From: CAIYMF01 sp943329595 | Lineage (GTDB): Bacteria; Actinomycetota; Actinomycetes; S36-B12; CAIYMF01 | Reading direction: 5' to 3' | Length of the DNA stretch: 17,268 bases | Assembly (NCBI GenBank): GCA_943329595.2 | Contig: CALQEM020000049.1 | Span: forward strand, 1-17,268 | Shown here: piece after piece, positions 1 through 8,198 of the stretch | Position numbering within the stretch: the first letter of the stretch is position 1 | How the letters are laid out: every line of letters starts with the position of its first letter | Made by a program: the position numbers and the translations under genes | The notes under the pieces: generated by a model | Databases searched by the model: none | Told to the model about the DNA's origin: nothing | Seen by the model: the letters and a program-made list of their open reading frames with translations, nothing else

Positions 1-343
1 GCCCGGTCTCGGGCAGCCGGAACGACGCACCCACGATGCCGTGGCAGCCGGTGGTGAGCCCCGTGCCCAGGGCCGCAAGTCCTGAAGGCGTGGTCGACGG
101 GAAGGGCGCGCTGATCACACGGCCGGCCCCTGTGGCCTCCATGAGGTGGGGAAGCTGCAGCCCGCCCCCCTCGAGCGCGGCGCGCAGAGGAAGCATGCCA
201 AGCCCGTCGACCAGGAGCACCACCACGGAGTCGGCCCGGCCGACGCCGAGAGTGTCGTGACAGCCACGAACCCCGAGCGCGGCCGCCGCACTGGACATCA
301 CCTCACGCAGTGATCCACCCCCTGGGGGGGTCCACCGCGGCAT
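1..343 (-). CDS. Alkaline-phosphatase-superfamily phosphodiesterase, N-terminal part (cut by window edge)
   Basis: The first 114 residues are visible and the gene runs off the left edge. The family (type I phosphodiesterase / nucleotide pyrophosphatase) hydrolyses phosphate esters using two metals. Seen here: a hydrophobic strand ending in VVLLVDGLG (residues 41-49, with metal-binding Asp46), then FPSTTPSGLAALGTG (81-95), the nucleophile region where a Thr or Ser of 83-85 would be the attacking residue, followed by TGCHGIVG. I chose the ATG at 343, 6 nt after the preceding stop. An in-frame ATG at 298 is possible and would remove 15 residues. It is the last visible gene of the operon that starts near 4721. 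The substrate is unknown, and no signal peptide is apparent. Confidence 0.82.
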   Translation of the reverse strand, partial: MPRWTPPGGGSLREVMSSAAAALGVRGCHDTLGVGRADSVVVLLVDGLGMLPLRAALEGGGLQLPHLMEATGAGRVISAPFPSTTPSGLAALGTGLTTGCHGIVGASFRLPETG

Positions 344-349
344 GACTGG

Positions 350-946
350 TCAGCGCAGCCGGGCTGCGGTGGCCTGCGACAGGGAGGCCGCGAACGTGAG
401 TGCCTGCGCCACCACCTCGGCGCCATCGGCAACCGCCGACACCCGCAGCGAGAGATCGTCGTTACTGGCAGCTCCCGTGTAGCCGTGGTCGGCGTCGCAC
501 TCGGGGTCAGAGCAGGCGGCCGGCTCGAGGTCGATACGACTCACCGCGCCCCAGCCGATGGTGAGTACCACCTCGTGAACGGGTCCGCCGCTGACGTACT
601 TGGCGGGCTCGCTCACCACCCGGGTGACCACCACCGAGTCGACTCGCTCGAGACGCACGGCCTCGGTCGACGACGTCGCATACGGACGCTCGGTGGTCTC
701 ATCGGGAGGGTGTTCATCGGTGTGACCCACCACAAGTCGGGTGGGGGTGAGCGCGAGCACTGTGACATGGCGCCGAAGCTCATCGCGCCCATCGAAGGTC
801 GCCTCGTGGTGAACCACGTAGTCGAGCACGGCCTCAGACGCGAGTGCCGTCGACAATGAGTCGAACACCAGTGCGGGGTAGTACCCGCTCTTGTCGATAT
901 CGGACCGCAGTCTTCCCTCGAGGCTTCTCGCTGACGTCTCGGTCAT
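350..946 (-). CDS. DUF5998 family protein
   Basis: A 198-residue soluble protein of an actinobacterial family without assigned function. I recognise DUF5998 from its start (GYYPALVFDSLSTALASE), the segment RRHVTVLALTPTRLVVGHTDEHP split around residues 59-81, the PYATSSTEAV stretch, and the Cys/Asp/His segment CSDPECDADHGYTG near residue 155. The pair of Cys with nearby Asp/His might bind a metal, which is inference. The ATG at 946 overlaps the TGA of the upstream transporter as ATGA, so translation is probably coupled. A longer open frame continues upstream to 1399 but is antisense-like noise inside the transporter gene. The length is normal for the family as I remember it. Confidence 0.85.
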   Translation of the reverse strand: MTETSARSLEGRLRSDIDKSGYYPALVFDSLSTALASEAVLDYVVHHEATFDGRDELRRHVTVLALTPTRLVVGHTDEHPPDETTERPYATSSTEAVRLERVDSVVVTRVVSEPAKYVSGGPVHEVVLTIGWGAVSRIDLEPAACSDPECDADHGYTGAASNDDLSLRVSAVADGAEVVAQALTFAASLSQATAARLR

Positions 947-2211
947 GACCCTGATCCTCGCACGGCGGCGGTGTCTGCGGTGCGGCCGTCCTCCGCATTG
1001 GTGAGCAGAGGGCGAAGCGATAGAGACAGCAGCGCACCCGCGAGCGACCCGATCACCACGATCGCAATCCAAACCCCGCCCAGGCTCGCACCGATCAGAG
1101 CACCCGCCAGTGCGGGTCCGATGGCGCCTCCCACGCTGTACCCCCACGCGCTGACAGCGTTGTAGCGCCCACGCAGGTGGTCGGGCGCGAGGTGGTTGAC
1201 CAGCGCCGGTGCCACGGGCGACCACACCGTTTCGGCGAGGGCGAAGATCGCCATTCCGGCGCAGAGCGCCACCAGAGCCACGGTTCCTGCCAGCAGCGCA
1301 GAGCCCCCCATGACGGCCCACGAGGCGCCCCACAGCACCCCCACGGCGACCAGCAGCGACACGCGTGAGCGCCCCTCCGAGAATCGGATGGTCCACCACT
1401 GCGCGATCACAATGACCCCCGTGTTGACCGCGAACACGACTCCGATGTCGCGCACGGGCATTCCGGCGACCCGGGTGAGGTACAGCGGGACTCCCGCCTC
1501 GAGGCTGCCGTAGCCGAAGGTGAGCAGCACCAGGTAGGCCACCACGAGGCGGCGGAGTCGGCGGTCACTGAGCACCTCGCGGTACCCGCCCACGGCCTCC
1601 TCGGCGGCAGCCACCTGCTCGGGGGTCCGTTGCGGCACACGGATGAACGGAAGCGCGACGAGGAAGGTGAGGTACGACACCGCGTCAACGAGGTAGAGGC
1701 GCACGAAGGTAGCTGGATCGGACAGGTCAACGATCGACGCCGCGATGAGACCGCCCATCCCCAGCCCGAGATTCAGCAGCATGAACTGCACACCGAACAC
1801 CCGCTGGCGCGATTCCTCACCGCTCAATTGGGCAAGCAGGGTGCTCTGCGACGACCAGATGACCGCTCCTCCCACCGCGGTGACCGTCGCCACGGCAAAG
1901 GCCCCAGCCGTGGTCGATACCAACGCGTAGAGCCCCACCCCCACTCCTTCGACCGCGAGTGCAAACCCGAGCATCGTGCGGGCGCCAAACCGGTCGATCA
2001 GGCTGCCCCCCACAGGTCCGAGGGCGAGGCTCACGATAGCCACCCACGAGAGCACGAGGCTGGCGATGATCGTCGCGATTCCGCGCACACTGCTGAGGTA
2101 GATGACCAGCAGTGACATGGTGAGGCCACTTCCGGTCGAGCTGAGCACCATGCCGACGAGCAGCACGCGAACCGACCGCGAGAACGTCGCGGGCTGCTGG
2201 GGCAGGCTCAC
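943..2211 (-). CDS. MFS transporter
   Basis: A 422-residue integral membrane protein of the major facilitator superfamily. It is built almost entirely of hydrophobic segments of about 20 residues, consistent with 12 transmembrane helices. The family motif A is visible between helices 2 and 3: GGSLIDRFGARTM, residues 68-80. The start is GTG at 2211, giving MSLPQQPATFSRSVR; it overlaps the upstream TGA by 4 nt (GTGA). Its own TGA overlaps the DUF5998 start in the same way, so it is the middle gene of a coupled operon. The transported compound cannot be told from sequence. It resembles drug-efflux-type MFS proteins, which is a weak indication only. Confidence 0.88.
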   Translation of the reverse strand: MSLPQQPATFSRSVRVLLVGMVLSSTGSGLTMSLLVIYLSSVRGIATIIASLVLSWVAIVSLALGPVGGSLIDRFGARTMLGFALAVEGVGVGLYALVSTTAGAFAVATVTAVGGAVIWSSQSTLLAQLSGEESRQRVFGVQFMLLNLGLGMGGLIAASIVDLSDPATFVRLYLVDAVSYLTFLVALPFIRVPQRTPEQVAAAEEAVGGYREVLSDRRLRRLVVAYLVLLTFGYGSLEAGVPLYLTRVAGMPVRDIGVVFAVNTGVIVIAQWWTIRFSEGRSRVSLLVAVGVLWGASWAVMGGSALLAGTVALVALCAGMAIFALAETVWSPVAPALVNHLAPDHLRGRYNAVSAWGYSVGGAIGPALAGALIGASLGGVWIAIVVIGSLAGALLSLSLRPLLTNAEDGRTADTAAVRGSGS

Positions 2212-4721
2212 ATGACCCGCCGATCGCCATCGATCGGCACCGCCGCTAACGGCAGAAGCGATATCGCGCCCTCGACCACGTGTGCACCGGCGGGGTGGGC
2301 GATCACGAGCAGATCAGCCGACGCGAGACCGGGCAGATGTTCGGCCAGCGCCCCCACGCCCACCACCACCCTCACGAGCGCCGCATGGTCGATGGGCGCA
2401 GAGCCGAGATGACCCTCGAGGAGTACGGCCGACGCCGGAGTGCGGATCAGGAAGTCAGCGGTTGCGACGGTGATCGGTGGCGACGCATAGGAGCGATCGC
2501 CGAGAAGCTCAGGGATGTCGCCGTCGAGCCCGAACACCACGACGGGGCCGAAGAGGTCGTCGACGAGTACGCGAACCCGACAGGCGACGGCGCCGGGGAG
2601 ATCACTCCTGCTGGTCGGGTCAGTCGTGACTCCGAAGAACTCGAGCAGCGGCCGCGCCTCGTCGACGGTGACCAGCCGTCCGAGCGGATATCCCGACATG
2701 AGATCGGCCGCCAGGAACTCGGCACGCTCAATCGAGAGCACCGGCTCCCCCTCACCAAGCGCAGCCGCCACGGCGTCGGAGTCGGCGAGCTCGCGTTCCA
2801 GCCATCGGCTACGTGCCGCCACCGACGCAATGGCGCGGGTGGCGTCCTCCAGGGTTCCGAACAGGGGAATGGCACCCGGTCCAGCGGCTCCCGAGGGTGC
2901 GGGCGCGCCGATCCACGGGCCGTAGCGGGCATGTTCGAGTCGGCGGTGCCCGAGTTCTTCACCGGCCGAGCTCACCGACACCGCAATGAGTGGGCGCGTG
3001 AGGCTGGCACCAGCGTTCAGGAGCGCCTCGCGGAAGGCGGGCACATCACCCGGAAGCGCCGGCACGTGCACCACGAGGATGGTGTCGGTGTCGGGGTCGA
3101 TGCCCGCGCGACGCACAGCGGCCTCCAGCGCCTCGGCATCAAGCGGCAGGGGAACAATCGCTCCGGCCCCGCCCACGCGTAGGCCGGCCGCTCGCACAGC
3201 GTCGTCGGCAAGCACGGCCAGCGCCTCGGCGGTGGCGATGACCGACACGGCCGGACCGGCGGGCAGTGGCTGGCGGGCCAGGATCGAGGCAACATCGAGC
3301 AGCGCCCGCACCGAATCGGTCTGAATCACCCCGCACTGCTCGAAGATCGCGTCGACCGCGGCCGGAGGCAGTGAGGTGAGTCGCACCCGATGCCCGAGCG
3401 GCACCGCCTGCGACGACCGGCCCGAGCGCACCGCCACCACGGGCTTGGAGCGCGCGAGCCGGCGCACCACACGCGTGAATTTGCGCGGGTTTCCAATGCT
3501 CTCGAGGTAGAGGAGCACTGCGTCGGTGGCGTCGTCCTCGGCCCAGAACTGAAGGAGGTCGTTACCCGAGACGTCGGAGCGGTTGCCCGCGGAGACGAAG
3601 CTCGACACTCCGAGACCGCGGTCGACGAGACTCTCGAGAATGACGCTGCCGAGACCACCGGACTGGCAAAAGAAGCCCAACCTCCCCCGAGGCGGCATCA
3701 CGGGCGCCAACGAGGCGTTCAGCAGCACCCGCGGGTCGGTGGAGATCACCCCGAGAGCAGCCGGGCCCACCACACGCATACCGTTTCCGCGAGCCCGCGC
3801 GACGAGCTCGGCCTGACGTCGCCTGCCCTCGTCGGAGCCGGACTCGGCGAACCCCATCGACACCACCACGAGTCCCCGTACCGCGGCGGACGCGCACTCA
3901 TCGACGATCGACAGCACCAGGTCGGCACGCACCGCCACGATGGCGAGATCGATTCCGGCCGGAGCCTGCGAGATCGAGCGAAGGCACGGATAGCCGAGAA
4001 TCTGGTCGGCCTCGGGATGGATCGCGAACACGTGACCGGTGAACCCTCCGTCGCGCAGGTTGCGCAGCAACTCGTGGCCCGCCGTGCCCGGCGTTCGACT
4101 GGCGCCGATCACGGCCACCGAGCCAGGGCTCAGCAGCCTCCGAATGGAGCGCGCCTCGCTGGCTCGTTCGCGGGCTTCCATCACCTGCTGCAGGCGAGCG
4201 GTGGGCTCAATGTCGAACTCAAGCATCAGGTATCCGTCACCCATCTCGCGCAGCGTGCGGTAGCCGGCGTCCTCGAAGGTCGACTGCATGCGCCTGTTTT
4301 CGGGAAGGACATCGGCCACGAAGCGGCTAACCCCGCGCTCGCGCGCCGCTGCGGCGAGATGCTCGAGCAGCACCGAACCGAGCCCGCGGCCCTGATGGTC
4401 GTCGCGGATCGTGAAAGCCACCTCGGCGTCACCGCTGGCGAGTCGGTCGTAGCGGGCGACACCGATGATGTCGTTGCCCACGGTGGCCACGAGCGCCACC
4501 CGACTGTCGTGGTCGACCGTGGTGAATCGGGTGACGTCGGCCTCGGTGAGCTCGGGGTAGGGAGCGAAGTACCTCAGGTACACCGTCTCGGGCGAGAGTG
4601 CGAGGTGGAAGGCTCGCAGCCGCGTGGCATCGTCGGGAGAGATCGGGCGCACGTGGCACGGACGGCCATCGCGCAGCACGACATCGGCCTCCCAGTGCGC
4701 GGGTCCGTCGGCGGGTTCCAT
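2208..4721 (-). CDS. GNAT acetyltransferase fused to NDP-forming acyl-CoA ligase-like domains (Pat-type), with a shortened ATP-grasp domain
   Basis: An 837-residue fusion. Residues about 12-170 form a GNAT domain with the acetyl-CoA loop QGRGLG at 110-115. Residues about 195-320 are a CoA-binding Rossmann domain (SVAVIGASRTPGTAG, 201-215). Residues about 345-480 are a succinyl-CoA-ligase-like flavodoxin domain (FFCQSGGLGSV, 350-360; LGHRVRLTS with His444 near the usual phospho-His site). Related proteins (Salmonella Pat, actinobacterial PatA/Kat) acetylate lysines of enzymes such as acetyl-CoA synthetase. The C-terminal ATP-grasp part (about 688-830) jumps from ARPLLEFFGV to CRVRVLVDDLFGPVVVFG with almost nothing between, so the N-terminal lobe that carries ATP-binding residues is missing. 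Ligase activity is therefore doubtful and an acetyltransferase role more likely. The ATG at 4721 has GGGGAG directly abutting it, so translation may be leaderless. Confidence 0.85.
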   Translation of the reverse strand: MEPADGPAHWEADVVLRDGRPCHVRPISPDDATRLRAFHLALSPETVYLRYFAPYPELTEADVTRFTTVDHDSRVALVATVGNDIIGVARYDRLASGDAEVAFTIRDDHQGRGLGSVLLEHLAAAARERGVSRFVADVLPENRRMQSTFEDAGYRTLREMGDGYLMLEFDIEPTARLQQVMEARERASEARSIRRLLSPGSVAVIGASRTPGTAGHELLRNLRDGGFTGHVFAIHPEADQILGYPCLRSISQAPAGIDLAIVAVRADLVLSIVDECASAAVRGLVVVSMGFAESGSDEGRRRQAELVARARGNGMRVVGPAALGVISTDPRVLLNASLAPVMPPRGRLGFFCQSGGLGSVILESLVDRGLGVSSFVSAGNRSDVSGNDLLQFWAEDDATDAVLLYLESIGNPRKFTRVVRRLARSKPVVAVRSGRSSQAVPLGHRVRLTSLPPAAVDAIFEQCGVIQTDSVRALLDVASILARQPLPAGPAVSVIATAEALAVLADDAVRAAGLRVGGAGAIVPLPLDAEALEAAVRRAGIDPDTDTILVVHVPALPGDVPAFREALLNAGASLTRPLIAVSVSSAGEELGHRRLEHARYGPWIGAPAPSGAAGPGAIPLFGTLEDATRAIASVAARSRWLERELADSDAVAAALGEGEPVLSIERAEFLAADLMSGYPLGRLVTVDEARPLLEFFGVTTDPTSRSDLPGAVACRVRVLVDDLFGPVVVFGLDGDIPELLGDRSYASPPITVATADFLIRTPASAVLLEGHLGSAPIDHAALVRVVVGVGALAEHLPGLASADLLVIAHPAGAHVVEGAISLLPLAAVPIDGDRRVM

Positions 4722-4865
4722 CTCCCCACGGTAGTGCGACGGGCCGTCAGCTGAAGGTCTCGTCGATGCGGGGAGGTCGGGGGCGAGTCGCACCCGACCA
4801 GTGTCTGGGCCGCTTGACACAATGAGGTGGTCCCGCCGCTTCCACCTGAGGAAAGTTGTCTCCGC
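4722..4865. promoter_or_regulatory. Divergent intergenic region (fusion-gene operon / topoisomerase IV A)
   Basis: This 144-nt gap separates two divergently transcribed units and must hold a promoter for each, by position. For the plus strand, GAGGA at 4848-4852 lies 13 nt upstream of the ATG at 4866 and is the probable ribosome binding site. A perfect TTGACA occurs at 4814-4819, but no convincing -10 hexamer follows at 16-18 nt, so I do not call a promoter core. On the minus strand no clear -35/-10 pair is seen. Confidence 0.4.
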
Positions 4866-7307
4866 ATGGCCCGTCGCACCGCCACCCCGCCCCCACCCGA
4901 CGCTCCCGAGCGCATCCTCGACATCGATGTGTCCGATGAGATGCGCGGGTCCTTCCTCGAGTACGCGTACTCGGTCATCTACAGCCGCGCTCTGCCCGAT
5001 GCCCGCGACGGCCTCAAACCGGTTCAGCGCCGCATTCTCTACACGATGGCCGAGATGGGACTCCGCCCCGACCGAGGGCACGTCAAGTCGGCCCGCGTGG
5101 TGGGCGAGGTCATGGGCAAGCTCCACCCCCATGGCGATAGTGCCATCTACGACGCCCTGGTTCGAATGGCGCAGCCGTTCTCGCTGCGGCTTCCCCTCGT
5201 CGACGGCCACGGCAACTTTGGCAGCCTCGACGACGGCCCGGCCGCGTACCGCTACACCGAGGCCAGACTCGCCACCTCAGCCCTGCTCATGACCGACTCC
5301 CTCGACGAAGATGTCGTCGACTTCGCGCCCAATTACGACGGCCGCGAGACCGAGCCCGAGGTGCTTCCCGCGGCCATTCCTAACCTGCTGGTCAATGGTG
5401 CCGCCGGAATTGCCGTGGGCATGGCCACCAACCTGGCGCCGCACAACCTTGCCGAGGTGGTTGCTGCCGCTCGCCATCTCCTCGACCATCCCGATGCCTC
5501 GCTCGACAGTCTCATGCGGTTCATTCCCGGCCCCGACCTGCCCACCGGCGGCACCATCATCGGCCTCGACGGAATCCGCGACGCGTACGCGACCGGTCGC
5601 GGTACCTTCCGCATCCGGGCCACCACCCGCATCGACTCGGTGACCGCACGCCGCCAGGCGATCATCGTGACCGAGCTTCCGTACACGGTCGGCCCCGAGA
5701 AGGTGGTCGAGCGCATCACCGAACTCGTGCACGCCAAGAAACTCACCGGAATCTCGGCTGTCGACGACTACACCGATGGTGAGAGCGGGCTCCAGCTCGT
5801 GATCGAGTGCAAGGCGGGGTTCAACCCCGAGGCCATTCTCGAGCAGCTCTACCGCATGACTCCGATGGAAGACACCTTCGCGGTTAACGCGGTGGTGCTG
5901 GTCGAGGGCCGGCCCCAGACCCTCGGACTCATTCCCCTGCTGCGCGTGTTCCTCGACCACCGACTTGAGGTGGTGCGGCGGCGCAGCGAGTTCCGGCGAC
6001 GCAAGGCCAGCGAGCGGCTGCACCTCGTTGAGGGTCTGCTCGTCGCCATTATCGACATCGACGAGGTCATTGCGGTCATCAGATCCAGCGACGACACCGC
6101 CATGGCCCGGCAGCGGCTCATCGACGTCTTCGACCTCACCGACATCCAGACCAACTACATCCTCGAGATGCCGCTGCGCCGGCTCACCCGCTTCAGCCGC
6201 ATCGAACTCGAGGGCGAGGCCGACCAGCTGCGCGGAGTGATCGCCGCACTCACCGAGATCCTCGACGACCCAGCGCGCCTGCGTGGGGTCGTCTCCGACG
6301 AGCTCGCCGAGGTGGCTCGTGCCCACGGAACGCCTCGGCGCACCGTGCTGCTCGAGTCGGCGGGCCTTCCGGCGTCGCTGTCAACCCCGCTCGAGGTGGC
6401 CGACGAGCCGTGCTGGGTGCTGCTGTCGAGCACGGGCCGACTGGCGCGCACGGCCAGCACCGACCCCCTGCCCGCCGACGGGCCCCGAAGCAAGCACGAC
6501 GTGCTGCTCTCCGCGGTTCACAGCACCGCGCGCGGCGAGGTCGGACTCGTCACATCGGCGGGCCGCATCATCAGGGTCGGCGCCCTCGAGCTTCCGGTGA
6601 TCCCACCCACCTCGGGTGCGCCGAGCCTCCGCGGTGGTGCACCGCTGCGCGAGTTCGTCACCCTCGCGCGCGACGAGACACCCCTCTGCCTCACCACGCT
6701 GGGCCCCGAGTCGCTGGGGCTCGCGGTGGGCACGGCACAGGGCGTGGTCAAGCGCATCACGCCTGACGTGCCGCTGGCCAAGGCCGACTGGGAGGTCATT
6801 CGCCTCGACGACGGCGACCGACTGGTGGGTGCCATCGAGCTCGGCTCGGCCAGCGACGAGTGCGTCTTCATCACGGCGCTCGGGCAACTGCTGCACTTCC
6901 CGGCCTCAGCGGTGCGCCCCCAGGGCCGTCCTGCCGGCGGCATGGCCGGCATCAAGCTCGGCAGTGGCGATGAGGCAGTCTTCTTCGGCACCCTCCCGCT
7001 CGATCGCGAGTGCGTGGTAGTCACCGTGGCCGGATTCAGCGGGGCCCTGCCCGGCACCGAGGCGGGCTCGGCCAAGGTCACCCGGTTCAGCGAGTTTCCC
7101 GGCAAGGGCCGTGCCACCGGCGGCGTGAGGTGCCACCGGTTCCTGCGGGGTGAGGACCGCCTCACCCTGGCGTGGGTCGGCCCGAGCCCCGCCCGCGCCA
7201 CCGCACCCGCTGGCGCACCGGTCGACCTTCCCGAGGCCGACACGCGGCGCGACGGCTCCGGAGTCGCACTCTCGGCCCCCGTCAGTGGAGTGGGCGGCCC
7301 GGTATGA
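4866..7307 (+). CDS. parC: DNA topoisomerase IV subunit A (GyrA/ParC family)
   Basis: An 813-residue type IIA topoisomerase breakage-reunion subunit that cleaves and rejoins DNA, working with an ATPase partner not in this window. Seen: DGLKPVQRRILY (48-59), HPHGDSAIYD (87-96) and the active-site Tyr130 in AAYRYTEARL. The quinolone-contact positions Ser92 and Asp96 (E. coli GyrA Ser83 and Asp87) carry the drug-sensitive residues. The C-terminal region from about 480 forms repeating beta-pinwheel-like blades and lacks the GyrA-box QRGGRGR/GRGVKG motif. That is why I prefer topoisomerase IV A or a second GyrA paralogue over gyrase proper. I chose ATG 4866 (MARRTATPPPP) because GAGGA precedes it. 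An in-frame ATG at 4827 would add 13 unconserved residues. The stop overlaps the next start (ATGA). Confidence 0.93.
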   Translation: MARRTATPPPPDAPERILDIDVSDEMRGSFLEYAYSVIYSRALPDARDGLKPVQRRILYTMAEMGLRPDRGHVKSARVVGEVMGKLHPHGDSAIYDALVRMAQPFSLRLPLVDGHGNFGSLDDGPAAYRYTEARLATSALLMTDSLDEDVVDFAPNYDGRETEPEVLPAAIPNLLVNGAAGIAVGMATNLAPHNLAEVVAAARHLLDHPDASLDSLMRFIPGPDLPTGGTIIGLDGIRDAYATGRGTFRIRATTRIDSVTARRQAIIVTELPYTVGPEKVVERITELVHAKKLTGISAVDDYTDGESGLQLVIECKAGFNPEAILEQLYRMTPMEDTFAVNAVVLVEGRPQTLGLIPLLRVFLDHRLEVVRRRSEFRRRKASERLHLVEGLLVAIIDIDEVIAVIRSSDDTAMARQRLIDVFDLTDIQTNYILEMPLRRLTRFSRIELEGEADQLRGVIAALTEILDDPARLRGVVSDELAEVARAHGTPRRTVLLESAGLPASLSTPLEVADEPCWVLLSSTGRLARTASTDPLPADGPRSKHDVLLSAVHSTARGEVGLVTSAGRIIRVGALELPVIPPTSGAPSLRGGAPLREFVTLARDETPLCLTTLGPESLGLAVGTAQGVVKRITPDVPLAKADWEVIRLDDGDRLVGAIELGSASDECVFITALGQLLHFPASAVRPQGRPAGGMAGIKLGSGDEAVFFGTLPLDRECVVVTVAGFSGALPGTEAGSAKVTRFSEFPGKGRATGGVRCHRFLRGEDRLTLAWVGPSPARATAPAGAPVDLPEADTRRDGSGVALSAPVSGVGGPV

Positions 7308-8194
7308 CCACCTGCAGCGCACTCTCCCGCGAACTTGCCGAGTCACTCGTGGCCACGGCTCCGGTCGCCACTGCGTGGATCGTTATCGAGGTGCCCGGCG
7401 CCTGGGGGCGCCAGGCGCTGACCGAGTGCGCGCTTCCGGACGACGTCGGCCAGGTGCTGCTCGACCGCTGCCGCGACACCGGCACCACCCCCCTCCTCGC
7501 CCGCCGCCCCGGGCCCGCGGGGCGCGAGCCCGTGTCGTCGTACCGAGTCTGGCTCGCGCACACCACTCCGGGCGCCACCCGCATGTGGACCGCCTCCCTC
7601 ACCGATCCCCGCCACCTGCTCGACCTCGACCCCGCTGCGTTGGCCGCAGGGAACACACCCGCACTCGGCGAGCCGAGCCACGAGCCCGTTCTGTTCGTGT
7701 GCGCTAACTCCAAGCGTGACGCCTGCTGCGCGCAGTGGGGCCGACCTATCGCCCGCGCCCTCGGGGAGTCTGCCGTGGGCGATCGCGTGTGGGAGTGCTC
7801 CCACCTCGGCGGACATCGATTCGCCGCTACCGCGCTCGTACTGCCCTGGGGCACCGTGCACGGACGTCTCGACACGGCGTCGGCCGCCTCGGTTCTCGCA
7901 GGTGCCGACACCGGCATCCTCGACCTTGACAACTACCGAGGGCGCAGTGCACTGCAGCCCTGGGCGCAGGCTGCCGAAATCGCGGTGCGCCGGGCCCACA
8001 GCATCGTCGGAGTTGAGGCCCTGCAGGTCGAGGGAGAGCCGCCATTAGCCCACGTTCAAGCCGCCGACGGCCGACGCTGGAGCGTCGTCGTCGAGTCGTC
8101 GCCTCGCACCCCCGACCGCAACGACTCGTGCACCGGCGAGCCCGTCTCCGGCACCCTCTGGCACGCCACCGACGTGGCACGCTTCACGAGCTAG
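7304..8194 (+). CDS. Sucrase/ferredoxin-like [2Fe-2S] thioredoxin-fold protein
   Basis: A 296-residue protein of the Suc_Fer-like family, related to thioredoxin-like [2Fe-2S] ferredoxins; its physiological role is poorly known. The signature block VCANSKRDACCAQWGRPIA spans residues 132-150, with Cys133, Cys141 and Cys142. It is followed by VWECSHLGGHRFAATALVLP (162-181), with Cys165, His167 and His171. These four Cys could ligate the cluster. Family members usually carry His rather than Asn after the first Cys (CTH/CAH), so Asn135 is a small oddity. ATG 7304 overlaps the topoisomerase stop (ATGA), indicating coupled translation. The in-frame region upstream to 7172 lies in the topoisomerase gene and is not needed. 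It converges on a ferredoxin reductase 4 nt away, a suggestive redox pairing though on the opposite strand. Confidence 0.83.
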   Translation: MTTCSALSRELAESLVATAPVATAWIVIEVPGAWGRQALTECALPDDVGQVLLDRCRDTGTTPLLARRPGPAGREPVSSYRVWLAHTTPGATRMWTASLTDPRHLLDLDPAALAAGNTPALGEPSHEPVLFVCANSKRDACCAQWGRPIARALGESAVGDRVWECSHLGGHRFAATALVLPWGTVHGRLDTASAASVLAGADTGILDLDNYRGRSALQPWAQAAEIAVRRAHSIVGVEALQVEGEPPLAHVQAADGRRWSVVVESSPRTPDRNDSCTGEPVSGTLWHATDVARFTS

Positions 8195-8198
8195 TCGC

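Noticed and set aside
3390..4754. Long plus-strand open frame (454 codons) opposite the GNAT/ligase fusion
   Set aside because: It has no recognisable motif, is rich in His, Arg and Glu, and lies antisense to a gene with clear domains. It is typical of open shadows in high-GC DNA. The same applies to the long plus-strand frames at 10666-11808, 12187-13371, 14165-15145 and 15250-16245.
4814..4819. Perfect TTGACA as a promoter -35 for the topoisomerase gene
   Set aside because: No acceptable -10 sequence lies 16-18 nt downstream, and the spacing to the start codon would leave little room. Kept only as a remark.
4866..7307. Calling this gene DNA gyrase subunit A
   Set aside because: The C-terminal domain lacks a GyrA box and the neighbours are not gyrB/recF/dnaN. 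Topoisomerase IV A (or a second GyrA-type paralogue) fits better, though the line between the families is not sharp in actinobacteria.
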